A stretch of DNA of 64,000 nt from Pontixanthobacter gangjinensis (GCF_009827545.1 NZ_WTYS01000001.1:124001-188000), one strand, 5' to 3'. Shown: positions 36,258 to 46,073, counted from the first letter of the stretch. Program-made: numbers and translations. Notes: generated by a model not told the origin, from the sequence alone.

Positions 36258-38447
36258 ATGGCAGAAGCAGATCCCCAAGCATCCGGTTGCCCCTTTGGCG
36301 GCAGCGGAAAAGCACGCAGCTTGCTCGGCCGCACCAATAAGGATTGGTGGCCCGATTCGCTCCAGCTCGAAATCCTGGCGCAGGGCGGCAAATCAGCCGA
36401 CCCGATGGGCGACGATTTCAATTATGCAGAAGCGTTCAACACGCTGGACTACGACGCGTTGAAGGCGGACTTGACGGCGCTGATGACCGACAGCCAGCCG
36501 TGGTGGCCAGCCGATTACGGCAATTACGGTCCATTCTTCATCCGCATGGCATGGCACGCAGCAGGCACCTATCGCACTGGCGATGGGCGCGGCGGTTCCG
36601 GCAGCGGTCAGCAACGTTTTGCGCCGCTCAACAGCTGGCCCGATAATGGCAACCTCGACAAGGCGCGCCGCTTGCTTTGGCCAATCAAACAAAAATATGG
36701 CAAGCATATCAGCTGGGCTGATCTGTTCATCCTGACCGGCAATGTTGCGATTGAAAGCATGGGCGGCCCAGTCTTCGGATTCGGCGGCGGACGTGCCGAT
36801 GTCTTCGAACCGGAAACCGTTTATTGGGGCACCGAAGAGCAATGGGTTGATACCGGCGCTGAAACCCGCATTATCCCGGACGAAGGCAAAGCACTCGAAA
36901 ATCCGTTGGCCGCAATCCAGATGGGCCTGATTTACGTGAATCCTGAAGGTCCCGGCGGCGTGGCCGATCCACTGCTGTCCGCACGCGACATGCGCGAGAC
37001 TTTTTCGCGCATGGCCATGAATGACGAAGAAACCGTAGCTCTTACTGCGGGCGGCCATGCCTTCGGTAAAGCGCACGGCGCAAAACCGACTGACACATTC
37101 GGCGGAGCACCCGAGTCAGAAGCGCTTGCGCTGCAAGGCTTTGGCTGGCTGACCGACAAAGACGAGATAGGCAAGGGCCACATCACCACTTCGGGTATCG
37201 AAGGCGCATGGACTCCAAACCCGACCGCGTGGGGCGGCGATTACTTCCGCCTGCTGTTCAAATATGATTTTGAACTGGTCCACTCACCAGCCGGCGCACA
37301 ACAATGGCAGCCGATCAATCCTGATGAAGCTGACATGGCACCAGACGCACGCGACCCTTCGAAGAAGGTCCCGACAATGATGACCACCGCTGATATGGCG
37401 CTGAAGATGGATCCGGAATATCGCAAGATTTCCGAACGCTTCCGTGACGATCAGGCGGCGCTGGATGATGCCTTTGCCCGTGCATGGTTCAAACTGTGCC
37501 ACCGCGACATGGGCCCCAAGACTCGCTATCTTGGACCGGAAGTGCCGGAAGAAACATTGATCTGGATGGACCCTGTGCCCGAAGGTTCAACGCCCTCGGA
37601 CAGCACAGTTTCCGCATTCCAGTCGGCCATTCTTGGCAGCGGGCTAACGGTTAGCGAATTGGTCAAAGCCGCCTGGGCTTCGGCTAGCACATACCGCAAT
37701 TCGGACCACCGTGGCGGTTCGAACGGCGCGCGTGTCCGCTTGGCCCCGCAAAAGGACTGGGCAGCCAACGATCCGGCAGAACTTTCCAAGGTGCTTGCCA
37801 AGATTGACGAGCTGCGCGGCGATTTGTCGATGGCCGATGCGATTATCGCAGCGGGCAACGCAGCGGTCGAAAAAGCGGCTAAGGATGCAGGCTTCGACGT
37901 CAGCGTTCCGTTCACCGGCGGCCGCGGCGATGCGGGTGACGAGCATACCGATGCCGAAAGCTTCGAACCGCTCGAACCATTCGCCGATGGTTTCCGCAAT
38001 TACCTGCGGACCAAAGCCAGCGTGAAAACCGAAGATATGCTGATCGACAAGGCGCATCTGCTCGGGCTTTCGATGCCCGAAATGACGGCTTTGGTTGGCG
38101 GCATGCGGGCGCTTGGCGCAGTCAGCGAGCATGCGGACCATGGTTCAAGCATCGGCGTGCTAACCGAACGTCCGGGTCAGCTGACCAATGACTTCTTTGT
38201 CAATCTGCTCGATATGGGCACCGAATGGAAGACAGTCGACGATAGCGGTGACGAAGAATTCGTCGGCAGTGACCGCGCGTCGGGCACTGAAAAATGGCGC
38301 GCAACGCGCACCGACTTGGTGTTCGGCTCCAATTCACAGCTTCGTGCAGTGGCGGAAGTCTATGCCGAAAATGGCAACGAAGAAAAATTCGTGCATGATT
38401 TTGTCTCCGCATGGAACAAAGTCATGAATGCTGGGTTCTTTAAATAA
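36258..38447 (+). CDS. katG: Catalase-peroxidase KatG
   Basis: A 729-residue bifunctional haem enzyme that removes hydrogen peroxide. The distal site '[11 protein letters not shown]' supplies Arg, Trp and His; the Tyr of '[11 protein letters not shown]' and Met of '[13 protein letters not shown]' complete the Trp-Tyr-Met adduct needed for catalase activity; '[14 protein letters not shown]' holds the proximal haem histidine. Both tandem peroxidase domains are full length. The start has GAGAGGA upstream. A strong terminator follows, and two inverted repeats precede the gene. Confidence 0.98.
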   Translation: MAEADPQASGCPFGGSGKARSLLGRTNKDWWPDSLQLEILAQGGKSADPMGDDFNYAEAFNTLDYDALKADLTALMTDSQPWWPADYGNYGPFFIRMAWHAAGTYRTGDGRGGSGSGQQRFAPLNSWPDNGNLDKARRLLWPIKQKYGKHISWADLFILTGNVAIESMGGPVFGFGGGRADVFEPETVYWGTEEQWVDTGAETRIIPDEGKALENPLAAIQMGLIYVNPEGPGGVADPLLSARDMRETFSRMAMNDEETVALTAGGHAFGKAHGAKPTDTFGGAPESEALALQGFGWLTDKDEIGKGHITTSGIEGAWTPNPTAWGGDYFRLLFKYDFELVHSPAGAQQWQPINPDEADMAPDARDPSKKVPTMMTTADMALKMDPEYRKISERFRDDQAALDDAFARAWFKLCHRDMGPKTRYLGPEVPEETLIWMDPVPEGSTPSDSTVSAFQSAILGSGLTVSELVKAAWASASTYRNSDHRGGSNGARVRLAPQKDWAANDPAELSKVLAKIDELRGDLSMADAIIAAGNAAVEKAAKDAGFDVSVPFTGGRGDAGDEHTDAESFEPLEPFADGFRNYLRTKASVKTEDMLIDKAHLLGLSMPEMTALVGGMRALGAVSEHADHGSSIGVLTERPGQLTNDFFVNLLDMGTEWKTVDDSGDEEFVGSDRASGTEKWRATRTDLVFGSNSQLRAVAEVYAENGNEEKFVHDFVSAWNKVMNAGFFK

Positions 38448-38486
38448 TATAGCGATAAATGAACCCCCCTTTCGAGGGTCGCAAGG

Positions 38487-38523
38487 AACCTCCCCGCAGC
38501 TTCGGCTTCCGGGGAGGTTTTTG
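38487..38523 (+). terminator. Rho-independent terminator after katG
   Basis: Arms AACCTCCCC (38487-38495) and GGGGAGGTT (38511-38519) form a 9-bp stem followed by a TTTTTG run on the plus strand, 39 bases past the katG stop. Confidence 0.9.
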
Positions 38524-38531
38524 TTTGGAGT

Positions 38532-39338
38532 TTAAAACCAGCCGAGCTCTTTCAATTGCGCGACATTGGCCCGCGATACGGGCGCTTCGAGCCCGCCATC
38601 GAGAACCAGCCGGACATTGCGCCTTTCACGTTTCACATCGGCGACAGCGCCGCGCGCAACCCACCAGCTGCGGTGCACTTGCTGTCCATCAAGCCCGCCA
38701 AGCTCGGCCACGGCATCGCGCAGCCGCAACAGCACCAATTCGGATCCAAGCGCTGTGTGCGCGCGGACGTAATGATCCTCCATTTCTAGCGCAATCAAAT
38801 CGCTGCCAAGCGCAGGGGGAAGGCGGTCGATGAATTTGGCAACGGTCTCTTCTGGCTCGCTTACCAATGTCGCCGCGGGCTGAATCTGCTTCGACGGAGC
38901 CTGAGCTACCCTCGTCTTTTGAGCTTCCAGCGCGTTGAACAACGCCGTTACGCCGCCACCGATCACCAACACATAGAAATAGCTTGTAAGAGCCTGTTCC
39001 AAACTTGGCAAAGGCACAGGCTTCGGCAGGAAGCCAATCGACCATACGACAATTGTCATCGGTACAGTCGCCGCCAAGACCGCAGCAATCCACAACCCCG
39101 AGTTCGGTAGTTCAAGAGCCGCGTGGATGCGATCAACGATTGCACCCATCGGGCTGTAAATTGCATAGCCTATGTAGGCAAAACCCATCCAATTGACCAA
39201 GCGGTAGGGCAGCGGCTCCTCAAAACTGCCAAACGGCCCAATCAGAGCAAGAATGACGCCGATCACGGTCATGATCGACAGATCGATCAGGATTTTACGA
39301 GCCAAGTGTTTCTCGGCCGGGATGCGCGGTTTGCTCAT
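38532..39338 (-). CDS. Membrane-bound LytTR-type transcription regulator
   Basis: A 268-residue protein with four predicted membrane helices in the first 150 residues ('LSIMTVIGVILALIGPFGSF', 'LWIAAVLAATVPMTIVVWSI', 'SYFYVLVIGGGVTALFNAL') and a C-terminal LytTR DNA-binding domain ('LIALEMEDHYVRAHTALGSE', 'HRSWWVARGAVADVKRERRN'). There is no receiver domain, so it would bind DNA directly at the membrane. It diverges from a DUF2306 membrane protein gene 159 bases away, a likely target. Confidence 0.9.
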   Translation of the reverse strand: MSKPRIPAEKHLARKILIDLSIMTVIGVILALIGPFGSFEEPLPYRLVNWMGFAYIGYAIYSPMGAIVDRIHAALELPNSGLWIAAVLAATVPMTIVVWSIGFLPKPVPLPSLEQALTSYFYVLVIGGGVTALFNALEAQKTRVAQAPSKQIQPAATLVSEPEETVAKFIDRLPPALGSDLIALEMEDHYVRAHTALGSELVLLRLRDAVAELGGLDGQQVHRSWWVARGAVADVKRERRNVRLVLDGGLEAPVSRANVAQLKELGWF

Positions 39339-39497
39339 TGCCCCCGATTCCTAGCGCCCTTTCGCGCTTCGTAAAGTGGCAAAATCGGCCGAAGGGGTAC
39401 CGCCCGCGAAGGAAACTGCCGCTTTGCGCAGTCGGGCTTGCCGGCAAACGGATCGGCGGCATGATGGTTCTCACAACAAGACTTCACGGAGAATGAC

Positions 39498-40025
39498 ATG
39501 ACCGCAGCAACCCTCAATATCGCTCGTCCAACCAAAGGCGGGTTCGATATTGCCCCCGCAACACGTTCGGCAATCGGCGCCGCAGCCATCGCTATGTCGG
39601 CATTCTGCCTTTATGCAATCGTCCACGCGATCATGGGCGCAGCGCCCGACCATTATGCATGGCGCAGCTGGTCGGTGATGATCCACGTTTCCACCGTTAT
39701 CCCCGCCGTGCCATTGGGCGGCTATCTGCTTGTTTCACGCAAGGGCACAAAGCTGCACAAGATGCTCGGCAAGCTGTGGGTGGTGCTAATGGTGATTTGC
39801 GCCATATCGATCATTTTCATTCGCGGCGGGACCGATTTTTCGCTTATCCATATATTCGTGCCAATCACCTTAATCGGATCCTATAAGGCAATCGCAACGG
39901 CGCGCGCTGGCGACATTGCTGGTCACAAAAAACATCTTATCGGCATGTATATGGGGGCGCTGATGATCCCCGGCATTTTCTCTTTCATGCCAGGCCGTTT
40001 TATGAGCGCATTGGTCTTCGGCTAG
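39498..40025 (+). CDS. DUF2306 family membrane protein
   Basis: A 175-residue polytopic membrane protein with about four to five helices ('AIAMSAFCLYAIVHAIMGAA', 'SVMIHVSTVIPAVPLGGYLL', 'LWVVLMVICAISIIFI') and His-containing loops (KLHKMLGKLW, GHKKHLIGMYMG) that might bind haem or metal. Function unknown. GGAG lies just before the ATG. It diverges from the LytTR regulator and overlaps the end of convergent purT by 4 bases. Confidence 0.85.
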   Translation: MTAATLNIARPTKGGFDIAPATRSAIGAAAIAMSAFCLYAIVHAIMGAAPDHYAWRSWSVMIHVSTVIPAVPLGGYLLVSRKGTKLHKMLGKLWVVLMVICAISIIFIRGGTDFSLIHIFVPITLIGSYKAIATARAGDIAGHKKHLIGMYMGALMIPGIFSFMPGRFMSALVFG

Positions 40026-41191
40026 CCGTAACCGATCACGACCCTGTCCGCTGCTTCCTTGGCGAGGCAGCGGGCTTCGTCGGTTGAACCGGCGCAGGCG
40101 AGCGCCACGCCCATGCGGCGAAAGGGGCGCGAGGTGGGTTTTGCGAAAATGCGGATGTCGGCGCCGTTTTCCATAGCTTCTGCCATTCCCGAATAGCTCA
40201 GTGTTTCGCTGTCGCGGTCCGCCAGAATGACCGCGCTGGCAGATGGCCGCGCGCGGATTCCGTCGGGGATCGGCAGGCCCATAATCGCACGGGCATGCAG
40301 ATCAAATTCGGTCAAATTCTGGCTCAGCAGCGTGACCATACCGGTATCATGCGGGCGCGGACTGAGTTCGGAGAAGATCACTTCCTCTCCCTTCACGAAG
40401 AATTCGACCCCGAACAATCCGTAACCCGCGCCGTCTCCGGCCAGATCATCGACTACTTTGCGTGCCATTTCCTGCGCAGCGGCAATCGCAGCGTCGGACA
40501 TTGCGGCTGGCTGCCAGCTTTCCTGATAATCGCCGCGTTCCTGCCGGTGGCCGATAGGCGGGCAGAAGCTGATCCCATCTTTGTGGCGGACAGTCAGCAG
40601 GGTAATCTCATAGTCGAAATCGACAAATTGCTCGACGATCACCCGCGCCCGGTCGCCGCGCATATTGGCCACCGCATAATTCCACGCGGTTTCCAGTTCA
40701 TCCGCGCTGCGGACGGTGCTCTGCCCCTTGCCGCTCGACGACATGACCGGCTTGATCACGCAAGGCAGCCCGGTGAATTCGGCACCTGTCAGCACTTCCT
40801 CCAGGCTCTCGGCATATTTGTAACGGCTGGTGGTTAGTCCCAATTCCTGTGCCGCAACATCGCGGATCGCATCGCGGTTCATCGTCAGCTGTGTCGCACG
40901 GGCAGAGGGGACGATATTGACCCCGGCAGCCTCCATCTCGGCCAACACTTCTGTTCGGATCGCCTCTACTTCGGGCACAACATAGTCGGGCTGGTGCCTC
41001 GCAATCGCATCCTTGAGCGCGTCTGCATCGAGCATCGAAAACACTTCGCGGTTATCTGCCAATTGCATCGCCGGCGCGTTGTCATAGGCATCGCAAGCAA
41101 TGACATAGGCCCCAAGTCGCTTGGCCGAAATGACAAATTCTCGGCCCAGCTCGCCCGAACCAAGGAGAAGGATTTTCGCGGTGTGAGACAT
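40022..41191 (-). CDS. purT: Formate-dependent GAR transformylase
   Basis: A 389-residue ATP-grasp enzyme that formylates glycinamide ribonucleotide using formate and ATP in purine synthesis. Seen are 'KILLLGSGELGREFVISAKR', 'PVMSSSGKGQSTV' (ATP loop), 'YGLFGVEFFVKGEEVIFSEL' and 'SPRPHDTGMVTLLSQNL'. Length is normal. Formate could come from PurU, encoded 5 kb away. lysC lies upstream on the same strand with a 49-base gap. Confidence 0.96.
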   Translation of the reverse strand: MSHTAKILLLGSGELGREFVISAKRLGAYVIACDAYDNAPAMQLADNREVFSMLDADALKDAIARHQPDYVVPEVEAIRTEVLAEMEAAGVNIVPSARATQLTMNRDAIRDVAAQELGLTTSRYKYAESLEEVLTGAEFTGLPCVIKPVMSSSGKGQSTVRSADELETAWNYAVANMRGDRARVIVEQFVDFDYEITLLTVRHKDGISFCPPIGHRQERGDYQESWQPAAMSDAAIAAAQEMARKVVDDLAGDGAGYGLFGVEFFVKGEEVIFSELSPRPHDTGMVTLLSQNLTEFDLHARAIMGLPIPDGIRARPSASAVILADRDSETLSYSGMAEAMENGADIRIFAKPTSRPFRRMGVALACAGSTDEARCLAKEAADRVVIGYG

Positions 41192-41240
41192 GACTTGGAC
41201 GTTCCTGATCTTAGCGGGCCGGGTCGCCTACACGTGAAAT

Positions 41241-42512
41241 TTAATCCGCAGCATCCAGCCCGTAGGCCGTGTGCAGCACGCGCACCGCAAGCTCGGTCTC
41301 ATCCTCGTCGATCATCACGCTGACTTTGATTTCCGAAGTTGAAATCGCCTGGATGTTGATCCCGCGATCGGACAGGGCGCGGAACATGGTGCTGGCGACG
41401 CCCGCATGGCTTTTCATACCCACACCAACCACGCTGATTTTGGCGATATGATCGTCGGTGATAATCCGGTTGAAACCGATTTCAGTCCGCTTGTCCTCCA
41501 GCAGCGCTTGCGCGCGCGCCAGATCGGCTTGCGGAACGGTGAAGGTCACGTCGGTCTCACCCTTGTCGCGGCCAACGTTCTGGATAATCATATCGACATT
41601 GATGCTGGCGCCTGCGAGTGGTTCGAAAATATGCGCCACCGCACCGGGTTTATCCGGCACACGGGTCAGGATAATTTTCGCTTCATTCTTGTCATGGGCG
41701 ATGCCCGTCACGTGTTGGCGTTCCATATCGCCTTCCTCCAAAATGCGTTCCATCTCTTCTTCAGAGACGATCATTGTTCCGGGTAAATCATCGGCGGGGG
41801 TCGCATCATCATCGATAAAGCTGGAGAGGACCTGCACCCGCACACCCTCCTTCATCGCAAGACCGACCGAGCGTGTTTGCAAGACCTTCGCCCCGACCGA
41901 GGCAAGCTCGAGCATTTCCTCGTAAGTCACCGCCTTTTGCTTGCGCGCCTTGGCCACGATCCGCGGATCGGTGGTATAGACGCCGTCAACATCGGTGTAG
42001 ATGTCGCAGCGGTCAGCCTTGATCGCCGCCGCCACCGCCACCGCCGAAGTATCCGACCCGCCGCGTCCCAAAGTGGTGATCCGGCTATCTGCGGAAACCC
42101 CCTGAAAACCCGGGATCACGGCAATTTCTCCGCGCTCCATAGAGGCAATCAGATCGGGCGCATCAATTGTATCGACCCGCGCTCTGGCATGGGCCTCAAT
42201 AGTCTGGACCGGAATTTGCCAGCCGAGCCAGCTGCGCGCCTTGCAACCCAGCGATTGGAGCGTCAGCGCTAACAGGCCCGATGTGACCTGTTCGCCGCTT
42301 GCCACCACCACATCATATTCGGCGGGATCATACATTGCATTGGCTTCGCGGCAGAAATTGACCAGGCGATCGGTTTCCCCTGCCATGGCCGAAACGACGA
42401 CGGCGACCTGATCGCCGTTTGCGGCCTGACGGCGCACAATATTGGCGACGCGCCGGATGCGTTCGGTGCCGGCCATCGAAGTGCCGCCAAATTTCATCAC
42501 AATCCGGGCCAC
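41241..42512 (-). CDS. lysC: Aspartate kinase
   Basis: A 423-residue aspartokinase, first step of the lysine/threonine/methionine pathway. Catalytic features: 'IVMKFGGTSMAG', 'GFQGVSADSRITTLGRGGSD', 'DIYTDVDGVYTTDPRIV'. Two ACT domains follow ('RVPDKPGAVAHIFEPLAGAS', 'VGVGMKSHAGVASTMFRALS'), so allosteric feedback by lysine and/or threonine is expected. Length is typical of the monofunctional alphaproteobacterial enzyme. Confidence 0.96.
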   Translation of the reverse strand: MARIVMKFGGTSMAGTERIRRVANIVRRQAANGDQVAVVVSAMAGETDRLVNFCREANAMYDPAEYDVVVASGEQVTSGLLALTLQSLGCKARSWLGWQIPVQTIEAHARARVDTIDAPDLIASMERGEIAVIPGFQGVSADSRITTLGRGGSDTSAVAVAAAIKADRCDIYTDVDGVYTTDPRIVAKARKQKAVTYEEMLELASVGAKVLQTRSVGLAMKEGVRVQVLSSFIDDDATPADDLPGTMIVSEEEMERILEEGDMERQHVTGIAHDKNEAKIILTRVPDKPGAVAHIFEPLAGASINVDMIIQNVGRDKGETDVTFTVPQADLARAQALLEDKRTEIGFNRIITDDHIAKISVVGVGMKSHAGVASTMFRALSDRGINIQAISTSEIKVSVMIDEDETELAVRVLHTAYGLDAAD

Positions 42513-42565
42513 GCTACGTCATCCCCATACTGGTGCGAGTCTCATGGCGCTGTTAAGGTCGGTGC

Positions 42566-43351
42566 ATGAGCGATGCAACAGTAACCGCAGAAACGAATTC
42601 TTCACGCGCCTCAAATGGCGGCCCCTTGGCCGCGCGAACCATCCGGCCCGACGAAGCCGCGCATTTCGGCGCGCTGGCGAAAGATTGGTGGGACCCGAAG
42701 GGGTCATCGGCCATGCTGCACAGGCTCAATCCCGTGCGGCTAAGCTATGTTCGCGAGGCAATTGATCTGCATTGGGGCGGCGATATTGAAAGCGTGAAGC
42801 CGTTAGCAGGCAAAAGCGCGCTTGATGTCGGATGCGGCGCGGGCTTGCTGTGCGAACCGCTTGCAAGGCTGGGCGCAGAGGTCACAGGCGTCGATGCCGC
42901 GCCGGAAAATGCGCAGGCTGCGGCGCTCCATGCAGAAGGTGCGGGCCTAAATATTCGTTACATCGCAGGGGAAATCGGCGAACAAAACTTGGGGCAATTC
43001 GACCTGCTAACCTGCTTGGAAGTGATGGAGCACGTCGCCGACAAGCACCGCTTTCTCTCCAATCTCGCGGCCAAACTTGCGCCCGGCGGCCTGATGATCC
43101 TGTCTACCCCGAACCGCACAACTGCCAGCCGGTTGCTGCTGGTTGAAGGGGCCGAAGCCTTGGGCATGATCCCCAAAGGAACCCACCATTGGGATGATTT
43201 TATCACGCCCGAAGAATTGGGCGCATTGCTGGCCGATATCGGCATGGAAATGAGCGAGCCGACCGGCATTGCTTTCACCCCGTCCAAAGGCCTGCATCTG
43301 TCAGGCGATCTGGCGCTGAATTATATCGTTACGGCAACGAAGACTGGTTAG
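42566..43351 (+). CDS. ubiG: Ubiquinone O-methyltransferase
   Basis: A 261-residue SAM methyltransferase that carries out both O-methylations of ubiquinone synthesis. The SAM motif is 'ALDVGCGAGLLCEPLARLGA' with the acidic 'VTGVDAAPENAQ'; 'FDLLTCLEVMEHVADKHRFL' and 'GTHHWDDFITPEEL' are UbiG signatures. The N-terminal 25 residues are variable. It is divergent from lysC (53-base gap) and ends 3 bases from the convergent phosphodiesterase gene. Confidence 0.94.
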   Translation: MSDATVTAETNSSRASNGGPLAARTIRPDEAAHFGALAKDWWDPKGSSAMLHRLNPVRLSYVREAIDLHWGGDIESVKPLAGKSALDVGCGAGLLCEPLARLGAEVTGVDAAPENAQAAALHAEGAGLNIRYIAGEIGEQNLGQFDLLTCLEVMEHVADKHRFLSNLAAKLAPGGLMILSTPNRTTASRLLLVEGAEALGMIPKGTHHWDDFITPEELGALLADIGMEMSEPTGIAFTPSKGLHLSGDLALNYIVTATKTG

Positions 43352-43354
43352 CGA

Positions 43355-44431
43355 TTACGGCAATTTCTGGCCTGTTTTGATACCATTGGACGTTGCGGGA
43401 TCATCGGTGAAAATGCCCGTTACCCCGGCACGCCTCAAAAGTTCGTTAAGCAGCACCGAATTGCCCTGAGCATTTTCGCCGCCTTCCAATCTGAGTGCGG
43501 GCGGCAGAAACACATTCTCCGGCCGGACCGTCCATGCGTGCACGCCGCCAGCTATCCCCGCGGCCTTGGCATTTGCTACCAGCATAGTGGCTGTGCCGTC
43601 GCTTTGGAGTATGAGCGGAATCTCGGCCCCTAATGCATCGGCATATTCGGCAATCGCGGCAAGGCCCGTTGGCGTGATCATTTCGGCGTAGCTCATTGCT
43701 GGCTCGTCAGCCGGTCCGTCATAGCTTTTGACCAATTGCACCAGTTTAAAGGCGCTGCGTTTGTTCAGACGTTGAAGCGGGCCGATCTCGAAACATTGGA
43801 TGAAAATCGGATCATCGGGTGTGACTCCCAACTCGCGCAATTCGGACAGCAGCAGGTCGACCATATCAATCCCTTCTTCCTGCAACAGGAATTCGGGATA
43901 TTTAAGTTCAGGATAGATACCAATCTTGCGCCCGGTTTCTGCCTGTTTGGCGCGGACCAACTTCACGACTTCTTCCAATGTTGGAATTTGGTACAGGCCG
44001 TCATACCGTACATTTTGCGAGCGTACGCCGGGCAGCCGTTCCTTCGCGCGCAAGGTCCGCAATTCTTCAAGCGTAAAATCTTCCGCGAACCAGCCGGCGG
44101 TCAATTGCCCGTCAATCGTTTTGCTGCGGCGACGATCCGCGAACTCTTCACGGCTGGCAATATCGGTAGTCGACGATATCTCGTTCTCGTGGCGCGAAAC
44201 CAGCACGCCATCCTTGGTCACCACCAGATCGGGCTCGATATAATCCGCCCCTTGATCAATCGCCCGCTCGTAAGCGGCCAATGTATGCTCGGGCCGCTCT
44301 GCGCTGGCCCCGCGATGGGCAATAATTAGCGGCTGATCTATCTGTGCCATGGACGGAACACTCATCGTTGTGAACAGCGCCACCATCAATCCCATGATCG
44401 GGCGGACGCCTCTGGAAAAAACCTGTTTCAT
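43355..44431 (-). CDS. Glycerophosphodiester phosphodiesterase, exported
   Basis: A 358-residue GlpQ-type enzyme that hydrolyses glycerophosphodiesters to glycerol-3-phosphate and an alcohol. A signal peptide runs to about residue 29 (...SVPSMA, then QIDQ). The catalytic segment reads 'IIAHRGASAERPEHTL' with 'YIEPDLVVTKDGVLVSRHE' (metal ligands and catalytic histidines). The ATG at 44431 overlaps the upstream gene's stop (ATGA), which decides the start against 44449. Confidence 0.93.
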   Translation of the reverse strand: MKQVFSRGVRPIMGLMVALFTTMSVPSMAQIDQPLIIAHRGASAERPEHTLAAYERAIDQGADYIEPDLVVTKDGVLVSRHENEISSTTDIASREEFADRRRSKTIDGQLTAGWFAEDFTLEELRTLRAKERLPGVRSQNVRYDGLYQIPTLEEVVKLVRAKQAETGRKIGIYPELKYPEFLLQEEGIDMVDLLLSELRELGVTPDDPIFIQCFEIGPLQRLNKRSAFKLVQLVKSYDGPADEPAMSYAEMITPTGLAAIAEYADALGAEIPLILQSDGTATMLVANAKAAGIAGGVHAWTVRPENVFLPPALRLEGGENAQGNSVLLNELLRRAGVTGIFTDDPATSNGIKTGQKLP

Positions 44432-44784
44432 AGGAAAGCTGCGGACCATTCATCTTCCTTAAAGCCGACCAAAGTCCCGCCGGAACCCCTGGTATATTCG
44501 GCGACCGGCCGTTTGATCATACTCGGATGTTCTTGCAGCAATGTGACAGCTTTTGCCGCATCAATACCTGCCTTTTGCGCATCGCTTAGTTTACGGAAGG
44601 TGGTCCCGCGCCGGTTGAGCACCACATCCACGCCTTTGTCCGCGATCCATGCTGTCAGCTTGGCCGGATCTGCGCCTTCTTTCTTATAATCGTGAAAAAC
44701 ATAGTCCACGCCGTTTGTATCGAGCCATTTGCGCGCCTTTTTGACAGTGTCGCAATTGGGAATACCGTAAAGATCGACCGACAT
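44428..44784 (-). CDS. ArsC/Spx-family reductase-like protein (YffB type)
   Basis: A 118-residue thioredoxin-fold protein of the ArsC family. 'LYGIPNCDTVKKARKWLD' holds a single active-site cysteine, and 'MIKRPVAEY' is the family motif near the C-terminus. The YffB subgroup is glutathione-dependent in fold but not a proven arsenate reductase; no ars operon is nearby. It is translationally coupled to the phosphodiesterase gene that follows. Confidence 0.9.
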   Translation of the reverse strand: MSVDLYGIPNCDTVKKARKWLDTNGVDYVFHDYKKEGADPAKLTAWIADKGVDVVLNRRGTTFRKLSDAQKAGIDAAKAVTLLQEHPSMIKRPVAEYTRGSGGTLVGFKEDEWSAAFL

Positions 44785-44817
44785 TATTCTTCCTCGAATT
44801 CGCTTTAAATTCCGGCT

Positions 44818-45291
44818 TCAGGCTCTGGGTGCCAAATGCGCGTCAGCTATTGCCACCGCCAGCGCATCTGCAGCATCGGGCCCGGCCACTTTCGCGCTGG
44901 GTAACAGCACTTTCAACATTGCCTGAACCTGAGTTTTTTCTGCCGCGCCTGTCCCGACGACAGCTTTTTTCACCAACCGCGCGGCATATTCATTTACGCT
45001 CAGCCCAGCCGCGCCGCACGCCGCCAGCACTACGCCGCGCGCCTGCGCCAGTTTCAGCGTGCTTTGCGGGTTCTTATTAAGATAGATTTCTTCTGCCGCC
45101 GCGCGGTCGGGCGCGTATTCGGCAATAACAGCAGCGACTTCGCGTTGGAGCCCGGCCAGCCGGTCCGCGATCGGGGCCTTGGCATCGCTCTTAATCTGGC
45201 CGTTGGCAATATGCGTAAGGCGCGATCCTTCGCTGCGAACCACGCCCCAGCCGGTGCAGGAGAGCGAAGGATCGAGGCCCAGTATCAACAT
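44818..45291 (-). CDS. ruvC: Holliday junction endonuclease RuvC
   Basis: A 157-residue RNase H-fold nuclease that resolves Holliday junctions as a dimer. The acidic residues appear in 'ILGLDPSLSCTGWGVV', 'AAEEIYLNKNPQSTLKLAQA' and 'GPDAADALAVAIADAHL'. It follows yebC by 14 bases, a widely conserved order; ruvA and ruvB are not in this stretch. Confidence 0.96.
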   Translation of the reverse strand: MLILGLDPSLSCTGWGVVRSEGSRLTHIANGQIKSDAKAPIADRLAGLQREVAAVIAEYAPDRAAAEEIYLNKNPQSTLKLAQARGVVLAACGAAGLSVNEYAARLVKKAVVGTGAAEKTQVQAMLKVLLPSAKVAGPDAADALAVAIADAHLAPRA

Positions 45292-45305
45292 CGGACCGGC
45301 TCTCC

Positions 45306-46073
45306 TCAGTCCTGATCAAGCTTTTCCATCACCTCGTCAGAGATTTCATAATTGCCCCAAACAGTCTGAACATCATCATCATCGTCCAGAATGTCGATCA
45401 GCTTCAGCAAGACGGCCGCATCTTTCTCGTCCAACTCGACTGTCAAATTGGGCTTCCAGGCCAGCTTAACCTCCTTGGGCTCACCCAAAGATTTCTCCAG
45501 ACTACCCGCGACTTCGTGCAAATCGTCAGCGGCGGTCCAGATTTCATGGCCGTCTTCGGAAGACTGAATATCTTCCGCGCCTGCTTCCATTGCCGCTTCG
45601 AGAACCTTGTCCTCGCCGCCAGCTTCGGCTGAATATTCAATATAGCCGAGCCGTTCAAAGCCATGCGCGACCGAACCGGCCGTGCCCAGATTGCCGCCGT
45701 TTTTGGCAAAGGCAGTGCGGACCGAAGTGGCGGTGCGGACCGAAGTGGCGGTGCGGTTGCGATTGTCAGTCAGCGCCTCGACAATAATTGCGCTGCCGCC
45801 CGGACCATAACCTTCATAGCGGACTTCTTCGTAATTTTCGTCATCGCCCGTGCTCGCCTTATCGATTGCGCGCTGGATATTATCCTTCGGCATCGACTGC
45901 CCTTTGGCGGTGTTGACCGCGAGCCGCAGACGCGGGTTCATATCCACATCAGGCGTACCCATCTTCGCCGCCACGGTGATCTCGCGGCTCAGCTTGGAAA
46001 ACAGGTTCGAACGCTTTTTGTCCTGCGCACCCTTGCGGTGCATGATGTTCTTGAATTTGGAATGGCCTGCCAT
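45306..46073 (-). CDS. yebC: YebC/PmpR-family translation or transcription factor
   Basis: A 255-residue member of the TACO1/YebC family ('[20 protein letters not shown]', '[12 protein letters not shown]'-like region reading '[20 protein letters not shown]', '[20 protein letters not shown]'). Bacterial members act as DNA-binding regulators or help ribosomes pass proline stretches. The common family form has one copy of a TSVRTA-like segment before [10 protein letters not shown]; here it is present twice, from an 18-bp tandem repeat. This raises the length by 6 residues over the usual 249 or so. The frame is kept. Upstream of ruvC. Confidence 0.95.
   Translation of the reverse strand: MAGHSKFKNIMHRKGAQDKKRSNLFSKLSREITVAAKMGTPDVDMNPRLRLAVNTAKGQSMPKDNIQRAIDKASTGDDENYEEVRYEGYGPGGSAIIVEALTDNRNRTATSVRTATSVRTAFAKNGGNLGTAGSVAHGFERLGYIEYSAEAGGEDKVLEAAMEAGAEDIQSSEDGHEIWTAADDLHEVAGSLEKSLGEPKEVKLAWKPNLTVELDEKDAAVLLKLIDILDDDDDVQTVWGNYEISDEVMEKLDQD
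45721..45756 (-). repeat. 18-bp tandem duplication inside yebC
   Basis: Two exact adjacent copies of an 18-base unit (accgaagtggcggtgcgg on the plus strand) encode a doubled TSVRTA. The repeat is in frame and falls in domain 2 of YebC. Confidence 0.95.

Noticed and set aside
44428-44784. Annotating the ArsC-fold gene as arsenate reductase
   Set aside because: It belongs to the YffB-like branch and lacks any arsenic-resistance neighbours.
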